This document shows positions 31,323-42,297 of a stretch of 64,000 bases of DNA, piece by piece. The position numbers and the translations under genes are program-made. The notes under the pieces are model-generated. The model did no database searches, was not told the origin of the DNA, and saw only the letters and a program-made list of their open reading frames with translations. This stretch comes from Oegoconia quadripuncta. Lineage: Eukaryota; Arthropoda; Insecta; Lepidoptera; Autostichidae. Numbering within the stretch: the stretch's first letter is position 1; every line of letters begins with the position of its first letter. The stretch covers positions 14,710,414 through 14,774,413 of the forward strand of contig OX438749.1 of assembly GCA_949316235.1 (NCBI GenBank). Direction: 5' to 3'.

Positions 31323-32424
31323 AGCGTTCATATATTGTGCTATAGTAACAACAACTTTAACAAAAAAATCTTGTCACTAATAAGCTATTTCTACAAAACA
31401 ACCGTTGTATTGCAAAGGTTTTTGCAAGTTTTTATTTAGCTTGCAATGTTCGTATGTAAGTAAGTTGTCGCTTTCAAAATTTGCAAACCATTTTTGAACC
31501 ACTTGCTGGTATCTGATTGAGCTGAAATTTGGCATATTTATGTCAGTTCGGTGACAATGCAACATTATGATACTATCGAGCTGATCTTATGATGGAGATG
31601 ATGGATGTAGGGACTGAAAGTCCCTGATGACAGATGGCAAGATAGTCTAATTTGGGCTAGTTTGTATTGTTGCCATGAGCACTTTCAATTACTCACAAGG
31701 ATCTGAAGTTGGAGCCAGAAGATTTCCACTCGAACTCCTCGTTGGACTTTGTGTTACTCATCTTTTTACTACAATTATATATGTGGGAACGTGAGCGAGT
31801 ATTAAAAGCTTGTTTTTAATAGTATTTTCAAGGTAGAACTTATTTTTATAAAAGTTGAACACCATATTATAGTTCCAAACGTAGTAGTAGCACACGTATT
31901 ATTAAATTTGTCCGCACTTAAGTTCCGGGCAGTCACTTATAAAGCCTTGTTAGCGTTAAGTATGTCCCAAGTTATCAAGTTTGCTCTTATCATGGCAAAG
32001 TCTAACTGAACTAAACGCGAGCGCTATACAACCAGGCGCTGCCTATCATGAATTTCCACCCTCCATAGTTGCCAAGTGAGAATAGTACTGTTTAGTACCT
32101 ACTTGTAATACAATAGGCCTCGATTCGTATAAGGTAGGAATTTATAGTAATATAGGGTGGAAACAATAAATCAGATCATATCATATAAGAGCAGGGTGAG
32201 TAGACATGGCGTGAGTAGCAGAGTGGTTTTTCTTGAACCACATTGTTACGTTCCATCAATAGACATCAACAAATGTGAATCTTGTCATTCATAATACTGT
32301 TGGACATAAGTCTCTTAAATAAATTTTCCGATTGGAGCATTTGTACAGCCACACTGGGTAGGGAAGTTGTCGATAGACATATATTTTCTCGACCCTACAC
32401 TATATAATTAGTAACAGTATTAAT
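31323..32424. other. no gene; one possible old repeat
   Basis: TGAGCTGAAATTTGGCATAT … TGACAATGCAACATTATGAT … GAGCTGATCTTATGATGGAG (31,518-31,600) looks like a common lepidopteran dispersed repeat from memory, but there is no second copy in the window to prove it. AGGGACT-GAA-AGTCCCT (31,609-31,625) is a small perfect hairpin. Nothing else. Confidence 0.35.
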
Positions 32425-32605
32425 AATAACAACAGTGGTTCGGGCATATAGAACGAATGAGCGAAAGCAGATTAACGAAAGAAGATTAACGAAAGCACGA
32501 AATGAAAGGAAGGGTCGGTAAAGGTCAAGAAGGACGTACGTCAATCAAGTGACTGACGTCCTCACAATAGGTCAGGTGCGGTCAACCAGCAACCGACGAG
32601 CGTGT
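32425..32605 (+). pseudogene. LINE endonuclease/reverse-transcriptase C-terminal scrap
   Basis: One frame gives QWFGHIERMSESRLTK, then after a frame change RVGKGQEGRTSIK, and later text for VRSTSNRRACI. This is the end of a LINE group with the motif QWFGHVERM…RLTK…GRGRPR..(F/I)D…VRS.RNRRACM. CAGATTAACGAAAGAAGATT+AACGAAAG shows a short local duplication that broke the frame. Confidence 0.65.
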
Positions 32606-32632
32606 ATAAATAATAATAATAAATTAATAAAT

Positions 32633-32897
32633 AAATATCCTTAGACATACACACAGCGCCATCTAGTTCCACAGTACGCAACTATATGCTTGTGTTGTGG
32701 ATACCAGATGGTTGATATAATACATAAATACATTTTTTTTGTAAATAAATACTTATTATAAATGAATACTTACATCCATATCTCGGGTACACATGTCCGT
32801 ATTCATCACACAAACATATGCCCCTAGCGGGATTCGAACCCGCAACCTTTTGGTATAGTGGTCAGAGTTGCTAACCACTACACCAAACAAGTCATCG
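32633..32897 (-). mobile_element. SINE-A, full length
   Basis: Minus sense: GACTTGTTTGGTGTAGTGGT (box A), TAGCAACTCTGACCACTATA, GTTGCGGGTTCGAATCCCGC (box B), ATATGTTTGTGTGATGAATA, CATCTGGTATCCACAAC and GATGGCGCTGTGTGTATG with an A/T tail. Both promoter boxes are intact, so it looks comparatively young. Confidence 0.85.
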
Positions 32898-33409
32898 CTG
32901 TCGAAGTGTATGAATCATAGTATGTCTATAGTAGTATATATGTGGAAATCTATAGTCTCTGCCTACCCCAATGGGAAACAGGCGTGAGCTTATGTATGTA
33001 TGTATGTATTAATAATAACAAGCAAATTAAGACACAATACAGAAGATTTTGAAATGTGAGTGCAGTGTGATTTCAAAAATATACTCCGTCTCAGCATAAT
33101 ATATGCTGCAGCAATTGCTACAGTGCTGGTTTTCAGAGGAACCTAAGGTCAAGAGCTGCTGATATGATTTGGACAGTTGTACAAGTTGTGCAAATACATA
33201 CATATAACTAAATATAACAGTTGCATGTAACTAAAAATTTAACTTTACTTGAATAAAATTTAAACAGTAGACTTTGCTGTTGAGACCTGGATCTCTTAGT
33301 CATCTTTAGGACACCCACACAATAAGCACCTGTCCGGGAACCACACGGCTACGGGAAACGATAAATGATTCCAAACGATTACTATAAAACTATACTTAGT
33401 CCTGTGTGT

Positions 33410-33650
33410 TTTCGGCACGTAAAAAGAATTTAACCAACCCATCTCTTCCCTTGGGTGTAGTAAATGGTGATTAAGGGACTTCATGCCAAACAAAATCTGT
33501 AGATGTGCACGTTTAGGCCTATCAATATGTATATTTCGAGAGGTTGAACGTGCTATTGTTTCAATAATTAAAATATTTAGCGATTAGAACACCCAAACGA
33601 TTATGGTTTATATTTCTGACCTTTTGGGATAAAGATCCTGAAGTATACAC
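33410..33650 (-). repeat. dispersed repeat D, nearly complete
   Basis: Plus text GTAAAAAGAATTTAACCAAC, CCATCTCTTCCCTTGGGTGT, TATTTCGAGAGGTTGAACGT, CACCCAAACGATTATGG and CCTTTTGGGATAAAGATCC is the reverse of D. It shows the two halves of the family joined without a SINE between them. The minus frame 33,296-33,493 is inside it. Confidence 0.6.
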
Positions 33651-33974
33651 ACAATATCAGATCATAACTTGTCCATATACGTTTAGCAACGACGTAGTTA
33701 TAGTCCATGAAAATTATGTTAATTGCGACAGACGCTTTTACCTCCGGGTGTGAGTTACCTGGAGAGCGGAGACGTAATACAGGGAAATTATTAATTTCGC
33801 CTGACCTATTTCAGAGTCTTCGCAACATTTTATCTAGTTCACACCATTTCTTTACAATTCTGGCTGACATTTGGAAACTATGCACCTCCGAATATACAAG
33901 TACAGCTACTGACAAAATACTTTTACAACTTTAATTTTGGTGTGGTATGACACTCTTTGTGTTTCTAAATTATA
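33651..33974. other. no gene recognised
   Basis: A 75-codon plus frame (33707-33934) without recognisable domain; probably chance. Confidence 0.35.
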
Positions 33975-34116
33975 TTCTAAAGCAGTCAGTCTTGAGTTTC
34001 TTGCTCGTTCTTCCCTAGGGAGTCAATTTAGTGAATGAGCAGTGTTTTTAATATTAACTTAAAAAATGTAACGGTTTCAAGTGATATTGTTCATTCTATG
34101 AAGTAAAATCCTCTGT
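33975..34116 (+). mobile_element. Jockey-like LINE 3' UTR fragment
   Basis: CTTGAGTTTCTTGCTCGTTC, TTCCCTAGGGAGTCAATTTA, GTGAATGAGCAGTG and TTTCAAGTGATATTGTTCAT match the UTR of the LINE at 34,635-35,252 almost word for word. It lacks the TTGATT tail. Confidence 0.75.
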
Positions 34117-34130
34117 CTATTGACAATTAT

Positions 34131-34400
34131 TGTTTGTTTGTTGCTGAATCACGGCGAAACGCATGAACGGATTTGGATGAAATCTAATTAATACTATAAA
34201 TGCGAAAGTTTGAATTTGTTTATCCCGCGGGTACTAGTCACTTCATCGGGATAAAAAATATCCTATGTCTTAATCTAGGGTATGTTCTACCTATATTCCA
34301 AATTTCATCCAAATCCGTTCATCCGTTTCGCCGTGATTGAGCAACAAACAAACAAACAAATAAACGAATAAACATCCAAACTTTTATAATATTAGTTAGA
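34131..34400. repeat. repeat G, foldback arrangement
   Basis: Arms: TGTTTGTTTGTTGCTGAATC, ACGGCGAAACGCATGAACGG, ATTTGGATGAAAT (34131-34183) and their reverse at 34302-34354 (ATTTCATCCAAATCCGTTCA, TCCGTTTCGCCGTGATTGAG, CAACAAACAAACA). They pair over 53 bases with two mismatches. The spacer includes TATCCCGCGGGTACTAGTCA. A single-armed copy is at 46,955-47,125. Either a foldback element or two copies of one repeat inserted head to head. Confidence 0.7.
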
Positions 34401-34634
34401 TCACTTTAAAATGCAGCTTTTGTTCACCGTTCCATATAACTTCCCAATCATATCCGAAGTTGCCTGGTAGGGATCTCTATTGCAGATAAGCTCACCTTTG
34501 TACATTAGTGTTTCCTGCTATTATGTACCTGTTTCTTTTTTCGGCAACAAATTGAAGATAAGAGTATAGAGAAAATATCATCAATGGAAAGTATGATGAT
34601 GAGGATAAGAGGATGTAGAGCGGTTTTACTTCTA

Positions 34635-35252
34635 TTTACTTATATCGTTCATAATATACGCTGGGGAAACGCTGCTGACATACATATCATTTTTGTTCTG
34701 CAGAAGCGTGCTATTCGTGCCATTTATAAATTAGGACCTAGAGTGTCTCTTAGAGATAAGTTTAAGGAAATTAATATCTTAACAATGGTTTCTCAATACA
34801 TCTATGAGAATTTGTTATATGTAAAAAAAATATAACCTTATTCGCTAAAAATAGTGATAGGCATAGATAATGTTAATACAAGGAATAAGAACCAATTATC
34901 TGTATACGCTTTATAATAAGGGTCCAGTAGATATTCAAAATTTGCCTTTAAATAAATTTAAAGCAATAATAAAACAGAAATTATTAGCAAAAGGCTAATA
35001 ATCACTGACTATTTGAATGATAAGCAAGCCTGGACATAGCTATCTGATTATTCATATAATTATCAAATCACAAATTGTGACCTATAATCTGTTTAAAAGA
35101 GCAACCCTAGAGTTTCTTGCTCGTTCTTCTCTGGGGAGTCAGTTTTGTGAATGAGCAGTAAATTTAAACATAATATTAATATTAATAGTGACTTTTTCAA
35201 GTGATAATTTTATCCTATGAAATAAAATATTTTGATTTGATTTGATATAATA
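34635..35252 (+). pseudogene. Jockey-like LINE, 3' end, second copy
   Basis: Protein remnants AADIHIIFVLQKRAIRAIYK, LRDKFKEINILTMVSQYIYE, then after stops VNTRNKN and LNKFKAIIKQKLLAKG. They align with the same blocks at 13.7-14.1 kb (IFVLQKRAIRAIY, FKEISILTVASQYIY, LNTRNKNK, KFKRHIKETLCKKG). The UTR GAGTTTCTTGCTCGTTCTTC+TCTGGGGAGTCAG and the ending AATAAAATATTTTGATTTGA+TTTGAT are clean. It contains several stops and has lost the RLS…YNKIPE stretch, so it is more decayed in coding sequence than the first copy. Confidence 0.8.
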
Positions 35253-36563
35253 CAAAGCAATTTTATTGATTTTAGTGTGGATTTGTTTTAGCTGATATAA
35301 AAAATGGTATCGCACAATTTTTATTCAACGATTAAATCGTTGACGTTACCAAAGTAAAATCAAACGCATAACGTTTAGAGCTTAACCACGAGTATTAAAA
35401 ATATAGGCTTATTTCAGTTCAAATAATTAGCGCGATACGAAATGTGCTTAACGTTACGTTGTTGGTTGTTTAGTTTTGGTATTATCGTTCTAACTTAGCG
35501 CCATTGGTCTCCTAGTATCATAAAATCTATTTAAATTTTGCATTGCTTGTATTCACTCGCAATGACAAGCAACGTTAGTTCACTGAACTGACAGCCAATG
35601 ACCATGTGCTTCTGAATTTGTTCTCAAACAATTAATTGTCATTTTTCGAAGAAAACGAAGTGTTGTAAATGAAAATAATAATTATACTTGCATTATCTCG
35701 AACCCAACACGCTCTAACTTTCACCAGCATATATATATACTACGAGTTTGTTCTGTATTCTGAGCAACGAGTATATACCTGGCAGAATCCGTAGCTATAA
35801 AGTTCAGGTATACCTTCCTCCATATCTTTTCCAATATAATTCTCGTTGCAGGGTCAACGTTGGCAGTGAATTACGCCAATAAAGGCAACGAGTTCTTATG
35901 ACCGACATTACGCAATTTAAACCCTCGGCTGACCCTTATGGTTATAGTGTTATTCCAGAGCGTTTGGTCTCAAAGACACGTCATGTCGTATAGCATCCGC
36001 ACAGAGGTCTGACTCTGCGGCGCTTGGAGCCCTATCGATTTTCCGCAGTCGGCGGGGGCGGGGGGGATCTCAGCTGGTCCGGTCCACCCCCCCACCCTGT
36101 AAACATAAACACAGGCTCCGCGTCTAGGGTTACCATATGGCAGACATTTGTCGGATTCGCTGGGTGTTTGCGGTTGGGTTATCGACCGCCATTACGGTTT
36201 CATGTGACTTATTATTATTCCTGTGTCATATTTTTATGGTTAGCAATTTGTTGTCATGTACGTAGGCATATTTATTCCTTTATTTATGATTTAGATTTAA
36301 TTTATCTCACATTTACGTATAATATTGTATCATGGCACTTAATCGGTAAAGTAAAATTTATGTTCTACAGTTAAAGTGATTGTCAAGACATGAAAATAAT
36401 TAAACAGGAATTACATACAGGGCGTGACATTAAAACTGTAGTTTATCATTATAAGAAATAATAACAATAATCTATTTGAGTCATATTACACAGTGTAAAT
36501 GACAAAATAAATAAATAAATCTTAGTCACGATAACTAAAAATATAGCAACGTATAATATCAAA
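35253..36563. other. no gene; one GC-rich patch
   Basis: AT-rich except 35,985-36,125, where CTGCGGCGCTTGGAGCCCTA, GCGGGGGCGGGGGGGATC and GTCCACCCCCCCACCCTG occur. The plus frame 36024-36374 (116 codons) starts in this patch and ends in AT-rich DNA; its composition changes with the DNA and I see no domain, so I do not call it a gene. The patch could be regulatory. Confidence 0.4.
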
Positions 36564-36968
36564 TATTGGGTCTTTACCTATGAAATTTTAGTTTTTTTTT
36601 CTTCGTTAATCATATGTACCAATTCCTGCGATTTTCAAAGTTATATCCAAATTTGTGTTTTATTTGGAAAATGGAATATTATTTCAAGTTTCACATGAAA
36701 ATATGTTTTAATTTCTGGGCTCAATCACATAATAAAAAAAATTTGAACAGAGCTCTTTTCATATGCTTCCCATAATCATTTCTTAGATTCACTGAAACCT
36801 TTATAAAGCGGTTACTTTTAAAAATTAACGTTGCCTATACTTAACTTAATGTTATCCGATAATACACACAAAGTTTAGCTAAATTTAGATTTGCCGTTCC
36901 CAAAAAAAAATAAAAAATATTTGTATGGATTCATACAAAACGCCAATTTCATAGGTAAGGACCTAATA
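36564..36968. mobile_element. TA-flanked MITE with 22-base inverted ends
   Basis: The left end is TA|TTGGGTCTTTACCTATGAAA+TT and the right end reversed is TA|TTAGGTCCTTACCTATGAAA+TT. These are 22-base inverted ends with two mismatches and TA on both outer sides, about 400 bases apart. The interior is AT-rich and non-coding. The TA target and short ends suggest a Tc1/mariner-type non-autonomous element. Family unknown. Confidence 0.75.
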
Positions 36969-38077
36969 TATATACGTATAATAATACGAATCCATGTTTT
37001 TTGGACTAAATTGCTACTGAAATTCGGTAGCATTAATGTAATTTCCATTGCAGGTCCAACTTGACGACTATAGTATTGTTTTTGTTTGTGTCGATTCTAA
37101 TGACACTTTTCTAAACTAAACTAATTTAGGTTTTGTAGTATCCCGTTCTTATTATCCCGGGGAGTAAGAGAAGTACCACATTAAAATTAGTTTTAGTTTA
37201 CAAAATTGTGCACAGAATACGTAGGTACGAGGTGACTGCTTGGATACTTTTCTTTATACACTACTGCGCGACGCAAAGGCAGGTGTTTCTCGGTCAGCAT
37301 ATGTCTGTATGTATGTTTGTTCCTTTGTGCGCTCTAGAGACAAAACGGGTGGGCAGATTTTTATGATTCATCTCAATATTTATATAAATTTAGGTTTACA
37401 TTTTTAATGGGTCCCGACTGTTGTAGTCGCTACGTTCCGCATTAGAATGTAATATTTGGATATTGATTAAGAAACTATTCGACGTGGTGTAGGTATTCAA
37501 TATTGCTTAACAGAATTCAATATCTTTGGACGGGTTTCTTTAATTTCACTTCTTGGTTTTTTTAATTTAATTCTTTTTTATAAATTCGGTCGTTAAGCAA
37601 AAAACGTCTTGTTAAACTGAGGCACTCATTTATTTATTTCTAACGAATGTTATTTTTAGTCACAGTAATTGTGAAGTTTTTGTTGTGGTATCCCCAGGCG
37701 TCTAGCTTTGGATCGATATCCGGTGAGGTGAAATAACGACACTGAATATTTATGAAGCCCTCGTATCAGGGATTAAGATTCGACTTTTCTAGATCATCAA
37801 TTCTAAACGTAATTGTTGAGGAAAACTGTTGGTTAATGAGGCAAACGCGATTGGGTGAATCCCCTGTTGTATTGTGAAGGTATTTGCAAGTACAATAAGG
37901 TGTATGCATTTTCAGTCTAAATTTAAATTATTTCGTTTTTATAGAAGACTTTTATATTTGAGGCAAGTGGAAATTAGATGACAATTCTTATATGAATAAA
38001 GACGCTTAATATAGCTTACCATCTTCTACATTGCTTCATTCTTACGTTCATTGACTCTATTATTATACACAATAATA
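36969..38077. other. no gene recognised
   Basis: Nothing recognisable on either strand. Confidence 0.4.
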
Positions 38078-38630
38078 TCACGACCTTTATCTCAAATATT
38101 AGCGTTTGGATATTCCAAACATTAAAAGTTTTATGTTTGAAATAACATCTATGCTTCACCTTGCGACATTGGGTGAGCCCATCGACGTTAAAGAGGGCAA
38201 TATTGTAGATGTTTTTGGGTGGAATATCCCTTTTTTTTATGCACAACGGGTTGGTACTTGACCTCAATCACACGTGATGTTAAGTGAAGATGAGGTTGAA
38301 GGTGGAAGCCTACTGACCCGGAAACCCCAACACATTTGGGGGACTGGCTATCTTATCTCTGACAACCGGAACACAACAATGCTATTAACATTGCTGTTAG
38401 GCGGCAGAATTAGATAAGATGGTGGTAGCTAGCCAGGCGGACATTTAAAATGCCCTACCACCAACCAAACCGAGTACTTAAACACGTACCCGCCTGGGGA
38501 TCGGACCCGCGACCTCCGAATCGTAAACCCAATGTTGTTTACAGTGAGCCACGGAGGCGGTTTAATCGCGTTTTACGACACCCATGACAAGAAACGGGTT
38601 GTTTCTATTCTTTTTACCCTGAAATTACAC
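38078..38630 (+). repeat. dispersed repeat D, split by a SINE-B
   Basis: Left part (38078-38228): CACGACCTTTATCTCAAATA, AGCGTTTGGATATTCCAAAC, GGGTGAGCCCATCGACGTTA, GATGTTTTTGGGTGGAATAT. Right part (38563-38630): CGTTTTACGACACCCATGAC, AAGAAACGGGTTGTTTCTAT+TCTTTTTA. In the uninterrupted minus-strand copy at 62,697-62,898 these halves adjoin. Confidence 0.7.
38229..38562 (-). mobile_element. SINE-B, full length
   Basis: Minus sense: ACCGCCTCCGTGGCTCACTG (5' end), AACATTGGGTTTACGATTCG, GAGGTCGCGGGTCCGATCCC (box B with one change), TACTCGGTTTGGTTGGTGGT, GTCCGCCTGGCTAGCTACCA, CACTTAACATCACGTGTGAT, CAACCCGTTGTGCATAAAAA. With 59,294-59,624 it defines the full family length, about 330 bases. Confidence 0.9.
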
Positions 38631-38869
38631 TTCTATGAATACTTATATGCAATCGAGTTACTTGCTGGCAGTACACAATACCATCCTCCAGTAAACCCTC
38701 CTGTAAATTAGAATCAATAGTGATTCTATTGGGCTCCGGATGATACGCAGAAAGAGAAGTTGCTACTCCTTAATAATGCAACAGTAGACCAATAATTATG
38801 TACTTATGCGACGAATTTGTGTGTTAGTCCGCGTATGATCATCTACTGGTCTTCAAGTCATCATCAAAA

Positions 38870-39010
38870 ATCAAAATCATAAATGTTTTATTTCGTAAGT
38901 TATAAGAATAACATTTGAAATCGTCATGACATACAGTTATCGCTCATCCACTAGGCAGTCTCCCCATAGAGAAGATCGAGCAAGAAACACCGGGGTGGCT
39001 CTTTTTAAAT
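38870..39010 (-). mobile_element. Jockey-like LINE 3' UTR fragment, minus strand
   Basis: AAAATCAAAATCATAAATGT, TTTATTTCGTAAG and GATCGAGCAAGAAACACCGG are the reverse of the UTR and TTTGATT tail seen at 34,635-35,252. Confidence 0.7.
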
Positions 39011-39114
39011 AAGTTAATACAAATATAATGTATATTTATTCATATGAAGTACAATAAAGCGTTTAGAAACAAACAAACACATAATTTCAAATACTTGTAA
39101 AATTTATAATCAGC

Positions 39115-39340
39115 CCTACACATACCCACTATTGGTGCACAGCTTCCTCTCACTGCGAGACGGTATGGGCTAAAATATACCATACTGGCGTGGTGTGGAT
39201 TGATGGATTTGTGGCAGTTTAGTTTGACAGTCAGTGTTTTAAAGCTAACGACTTGGCTTAACGATTGTAATTAATTGACAACAACCGGGACAGGGTATTT
39301 AACGTGTCCTCCGAAGCGCGAAAATACTAGCATTAAAATG
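39115..39340 (-). mobile_element. composite SINE core and RTE-like tail
   Basis: Plus text CCCACTATTGGTGCACAGCT, TCCTCTCACTGCGAGACGGT, ACTGGCGTGGTGTGGATTGA (tail, reversed: AATCC..CCACGCCAGTAT, GAGAGGA, CCAA.AGTGGG) and then AACAACCGGGACAGGGTATT+TAACGTGTCCTCCGAAG (core, reversed: CTTCGG.GG.ACGTTAAA.ACC..GTCCCGGTTG). The plus-strand element at 50,060-50,480 has the same core and tail. The expected head, to the right, is replaced by the minisatellite at 39,349. Confidence 0.6.
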
Positions 39341-39348
39341 CCACTATT

Positions 39349-39819
39349 GACTTCAAGCGACACATTTAAAGACCAAAAGACATCTTCTATGAATAATCCT
39401 CTAGCAAACCCATCTGCAAGTCTGGATCTCTACCAGGTGCTATAGATACTAGTGACTACTAGCCACTAGTGACTTCAAGCGACCCATTTAAAGACCAAAA
39501 GCCATCTTCTATGAATAATCCTCCTAGTAAACCCATCTGCAAGTCAGGATCTCTACCAGGTACTATGGCTAATAGTGACCACTAGCCACTAGTGACTTCA
39601 AGCGCCCCATTTAAAGACCAAAATCCATCTTCTATGAATAATCCTCCTAGTAAACCCATCTGTAAGTCAGGATCTCTACCAGGTACTATGGATAATAGTG
39701 ACTACTAGCCACTAGTGACTTCAAGCGACCCATTTAAAGACCAAAAGCCATCTTCTATGAATAATCCTCCTAGTAAATCCATCTGCAAGTCAGGATCTCT
39801 ACCAGGTACTACAGATACT
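39349..39819. repeat. minisatellite, 122-123-base unit, 3.8 copies
   Basis: Units start at 39,349, 39,471, 39,594 and 39,717, each with GACTTCAAGCG, CCATTTAAAGACCAAAAGCC, TCTTCTATGAATAATCCTCC, AAACCCATCTGCAAGTCAGG and CTCTACCAGGTACTATG, followed by a CACTAG-rich link ACTAGCCACTAGT. Periods are 122, 123 and 123. Copies 2-4 differ at few positions; copy 1 has a one-base loss. One frame is open for about 37 codons in copies 2-4, then meets TAG in the link (or TGA in the last copy). Confidence 0.95.
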
Positions 39820-41528
39820 CTAACAGGATCCTACTGAAAGTAGACGATACCCTATGTTACTCTATTGTAGTTTTGGTCCCCTGGTAAGAAGAGAAGTCTC
39901 GCTTGAACAGTAGGCTAATAATAATGAATATGGCGAATGTGTTTGTCGGTCCACGTTTGACGTCTACTGGTCGTTCAAGTAATACACCCCAATAAATAAT
40001 TCACTAATTTATGGAGGTGCTCATTTAGGTCGTTAAATATTGAATATGAGGCGGATGTTCTCTACTTCAACATAGGTGCTCGAAAATTACTGTGTTATTT
40101 GTCTGTAAAGAAAATTTTAATTAATATAGTGAATACAGGTACCTAAGGTTGTTGACGGCTTTGTGCTATTTTTGATCACACAAAGATCGCACATGTCAAA
40201 GGTTCCATTGAAAGTCTGAGGAAATTGTGTCCACATTAAGTGTCTATCGAGGAAATGTCAAGTGTCTGCGCTTATCAGTACATTGTATACGGACACGTTT
40301 ATCACATTTTTACCTTTACTACTGCTTAGATAATCGATAGATGCGCTATATACAAGAGATCGATGCGACAAGGTATTCCAAATTATTAAGTCTCAAGAAT
40401 ACACCAAAAAGCACGACATAAAATTTGTATTACGGAACTCCGCAATAACGGTGGGAATCATTAAGAGCTTTGCGCCCGTGTTCCCGGCAATTTGGCTACT
40501 CTGTACGCATCCTGGAATTAATATAGCTTAAGCCTTGACGGAATCATAATGGAGCTGTAAATTAAGCGCATTATATAGATATTAACTTGCCGGTGAACAA
40601 CCAATTGTTTACTAGGTTTGAAGTATATAATTGTTGTGGAATGAATTGATGACGGGTTGTTAAGTAACTGCTAAATAAATTATACTGGATGAGTTTTTTA
40701 ACCACAAGGAAAAAAAACAGGCCATATTAGGTAAGTGAAATGGAAGGTATTGACATAGGTAGTTTATTTTATTTTTCTTTTCAAAACCATAAAATATAAT
40801 AAAACGTTGTGGCATTTGACGGTCGCATTTGTAGCCTATCGCATATAATTACACATTACATTAAATAAATTTAAAAAACTTGGAGAAAATATGAGTTCCA
40901 ATTAATATTCGTATGATAGGAACCCTAGGAATCCCGCCAGTCGTATATCAATCTCCGGCAGGTGCGTAAGTCGATGATGGTTTCGAAAAAAAAAATAATC
41001 TACCTATGCCAATAACTTCTATTTCACTTACCTAATATGCCCTATTTTTGTCCTTATGGTAAAAAAACTCATCCGGTATATTAAAAATTGAATTGGATGC
41101 AATGACAATCAATAAACATCATAAATGTGATTGTTATTGAAGTTAATGAAAGGAATGAAGAGTGTTGGCTATATTTTAGGTCCGATAAATAACATGAAAG
41201 TATTTATAAAATGTTGAAGCACGCTTTTTCAAATTGAAATAACTAAAGGTACGCACCCTGGTTCTGACAGAACATTCAATCGGCATAGAACTTAAAATTC
41301 CATTACTCTTTACAGCACACGTTGTCGCGGCGATGAGGTGGGTCAGAGGCGAATCCGGCCAAATAAAATCGCGTACGAATCGCGTCACTTACCCTTTGCG
41401 GAACAAAACTCGTCTCTCGTCGTTATAACAATATAAATTTTATTGTACCGGAGCTGTGTAAAGAGATAATTACCTATATATTATGTCATGTTTATTGCTT
41501 TACTAATTTATTACTCATCAAATTGACA
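39820..41528. other. no gene recognised
   Basis: Nothing supportable. A minus frame at 41388-41176 (70 codons) follows an AAAGG|GTAAGTG splice-donor-like string on the same strand (about 41,390), but no exon on either side is recognisable. Confidence 0.4.
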
Positions 41529-41768
41529 ATTGGTGGTAGGGCATTTTAAAAGTCCGCCTGGCTAGTTACCACCATCTTATCTAAATCTGCCGCCAAAATA
41601 GCAATGTTTATTGCATTGTTGTGTTCCGGTTGTTAGAGATAAGATAGCCAGTCCCCGCAAATAAAATGGGGTTTCGGGGTCAGTACGCTTCTACCTTTGG
41701 CCTCATCTTCACTTAACACCAGGTGTGGTTGAGGTCAAGTGCTAATCCGTTGTGCATAAAAAAAAAAC
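41529..41768 (+). mobile_element. SINE-B, 5'-truncated
   Basis: Starts AATTGGTGGTAGGGCATTTT and continues CCGCCTGGCTAGTTACCACC, AGATAAGATAGCCAGTCCCC, GCCTCATCTTCACTTAACAC, GTTGTGCATAAAAAAAAAA. The tRNA-like head is absent. Confidence 0.85.
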
Positions 41769-42297
41769 TAATTAATACATGGAAAATCATATCATACCTC
41801 ATTTTCGGATTATTTTTTGACAAAAAGTGGTTTTCCTCTACTTGTCCGTTTCACAAGAATTTATGTTTAATTAAATCGTATTACAGCGTGGAGATTTGCT
41901 GTGTCATCCTCTGAATTGGAATAGATATGTAAATATCTTTGAAAGCCAGAAACTCGCTATTTGGAGTGGAGCACGTCTATTTGCTTAGTTTACCGAACAT
42001 GTCTTGGCTTTGGCTTGTCCTCGAGTATATCAGCGCGACAACAGCTTTAGGCGTAGTCGAGGATTATTGAATATATTATGTATAGTCTATCTTATGTAAT
42101 GTCATACTCACCTAAAATAGTGCTGTTTTGGACCTTATTGCATACGTGATGCTTTAATCTTCAAAATGTAATTCAGTTATTGTCATAATGTCAAAAAATT
42201 GTGCTCAAAGCTATTCAATATTTTTAAGGATTCTTCCGCCACGTATTGCAGAAATGCTCATGTCTCTTGGGAACAGACTGTTTTACACAAACACAGA
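41769..42297. other. no gene recognised
   Basis: Nothing recognisable. Confidence 0.4.

Noticed and set aside
36024..36374. 116-codon plus-strand frame
   Set aside because: Begins in a GC-rich patch, ends in AT-rich DNA, composition follows the DNA, no domain and no upstream signals.
39349..39819. CRISPR array or coding repeat
   Set aside because: Units are about 123 bases without unique spacers, in eukaryotic repeat-rich DNA; each unit has a stop in its open frame.
41390..41400. Strong splice donor AAAGG|GTAAGTG on the minus strand as evidence for an exon
   Set aside because: A single donor-like word is expected by chance many times in 64 kb and no exon beside it is recognisable.
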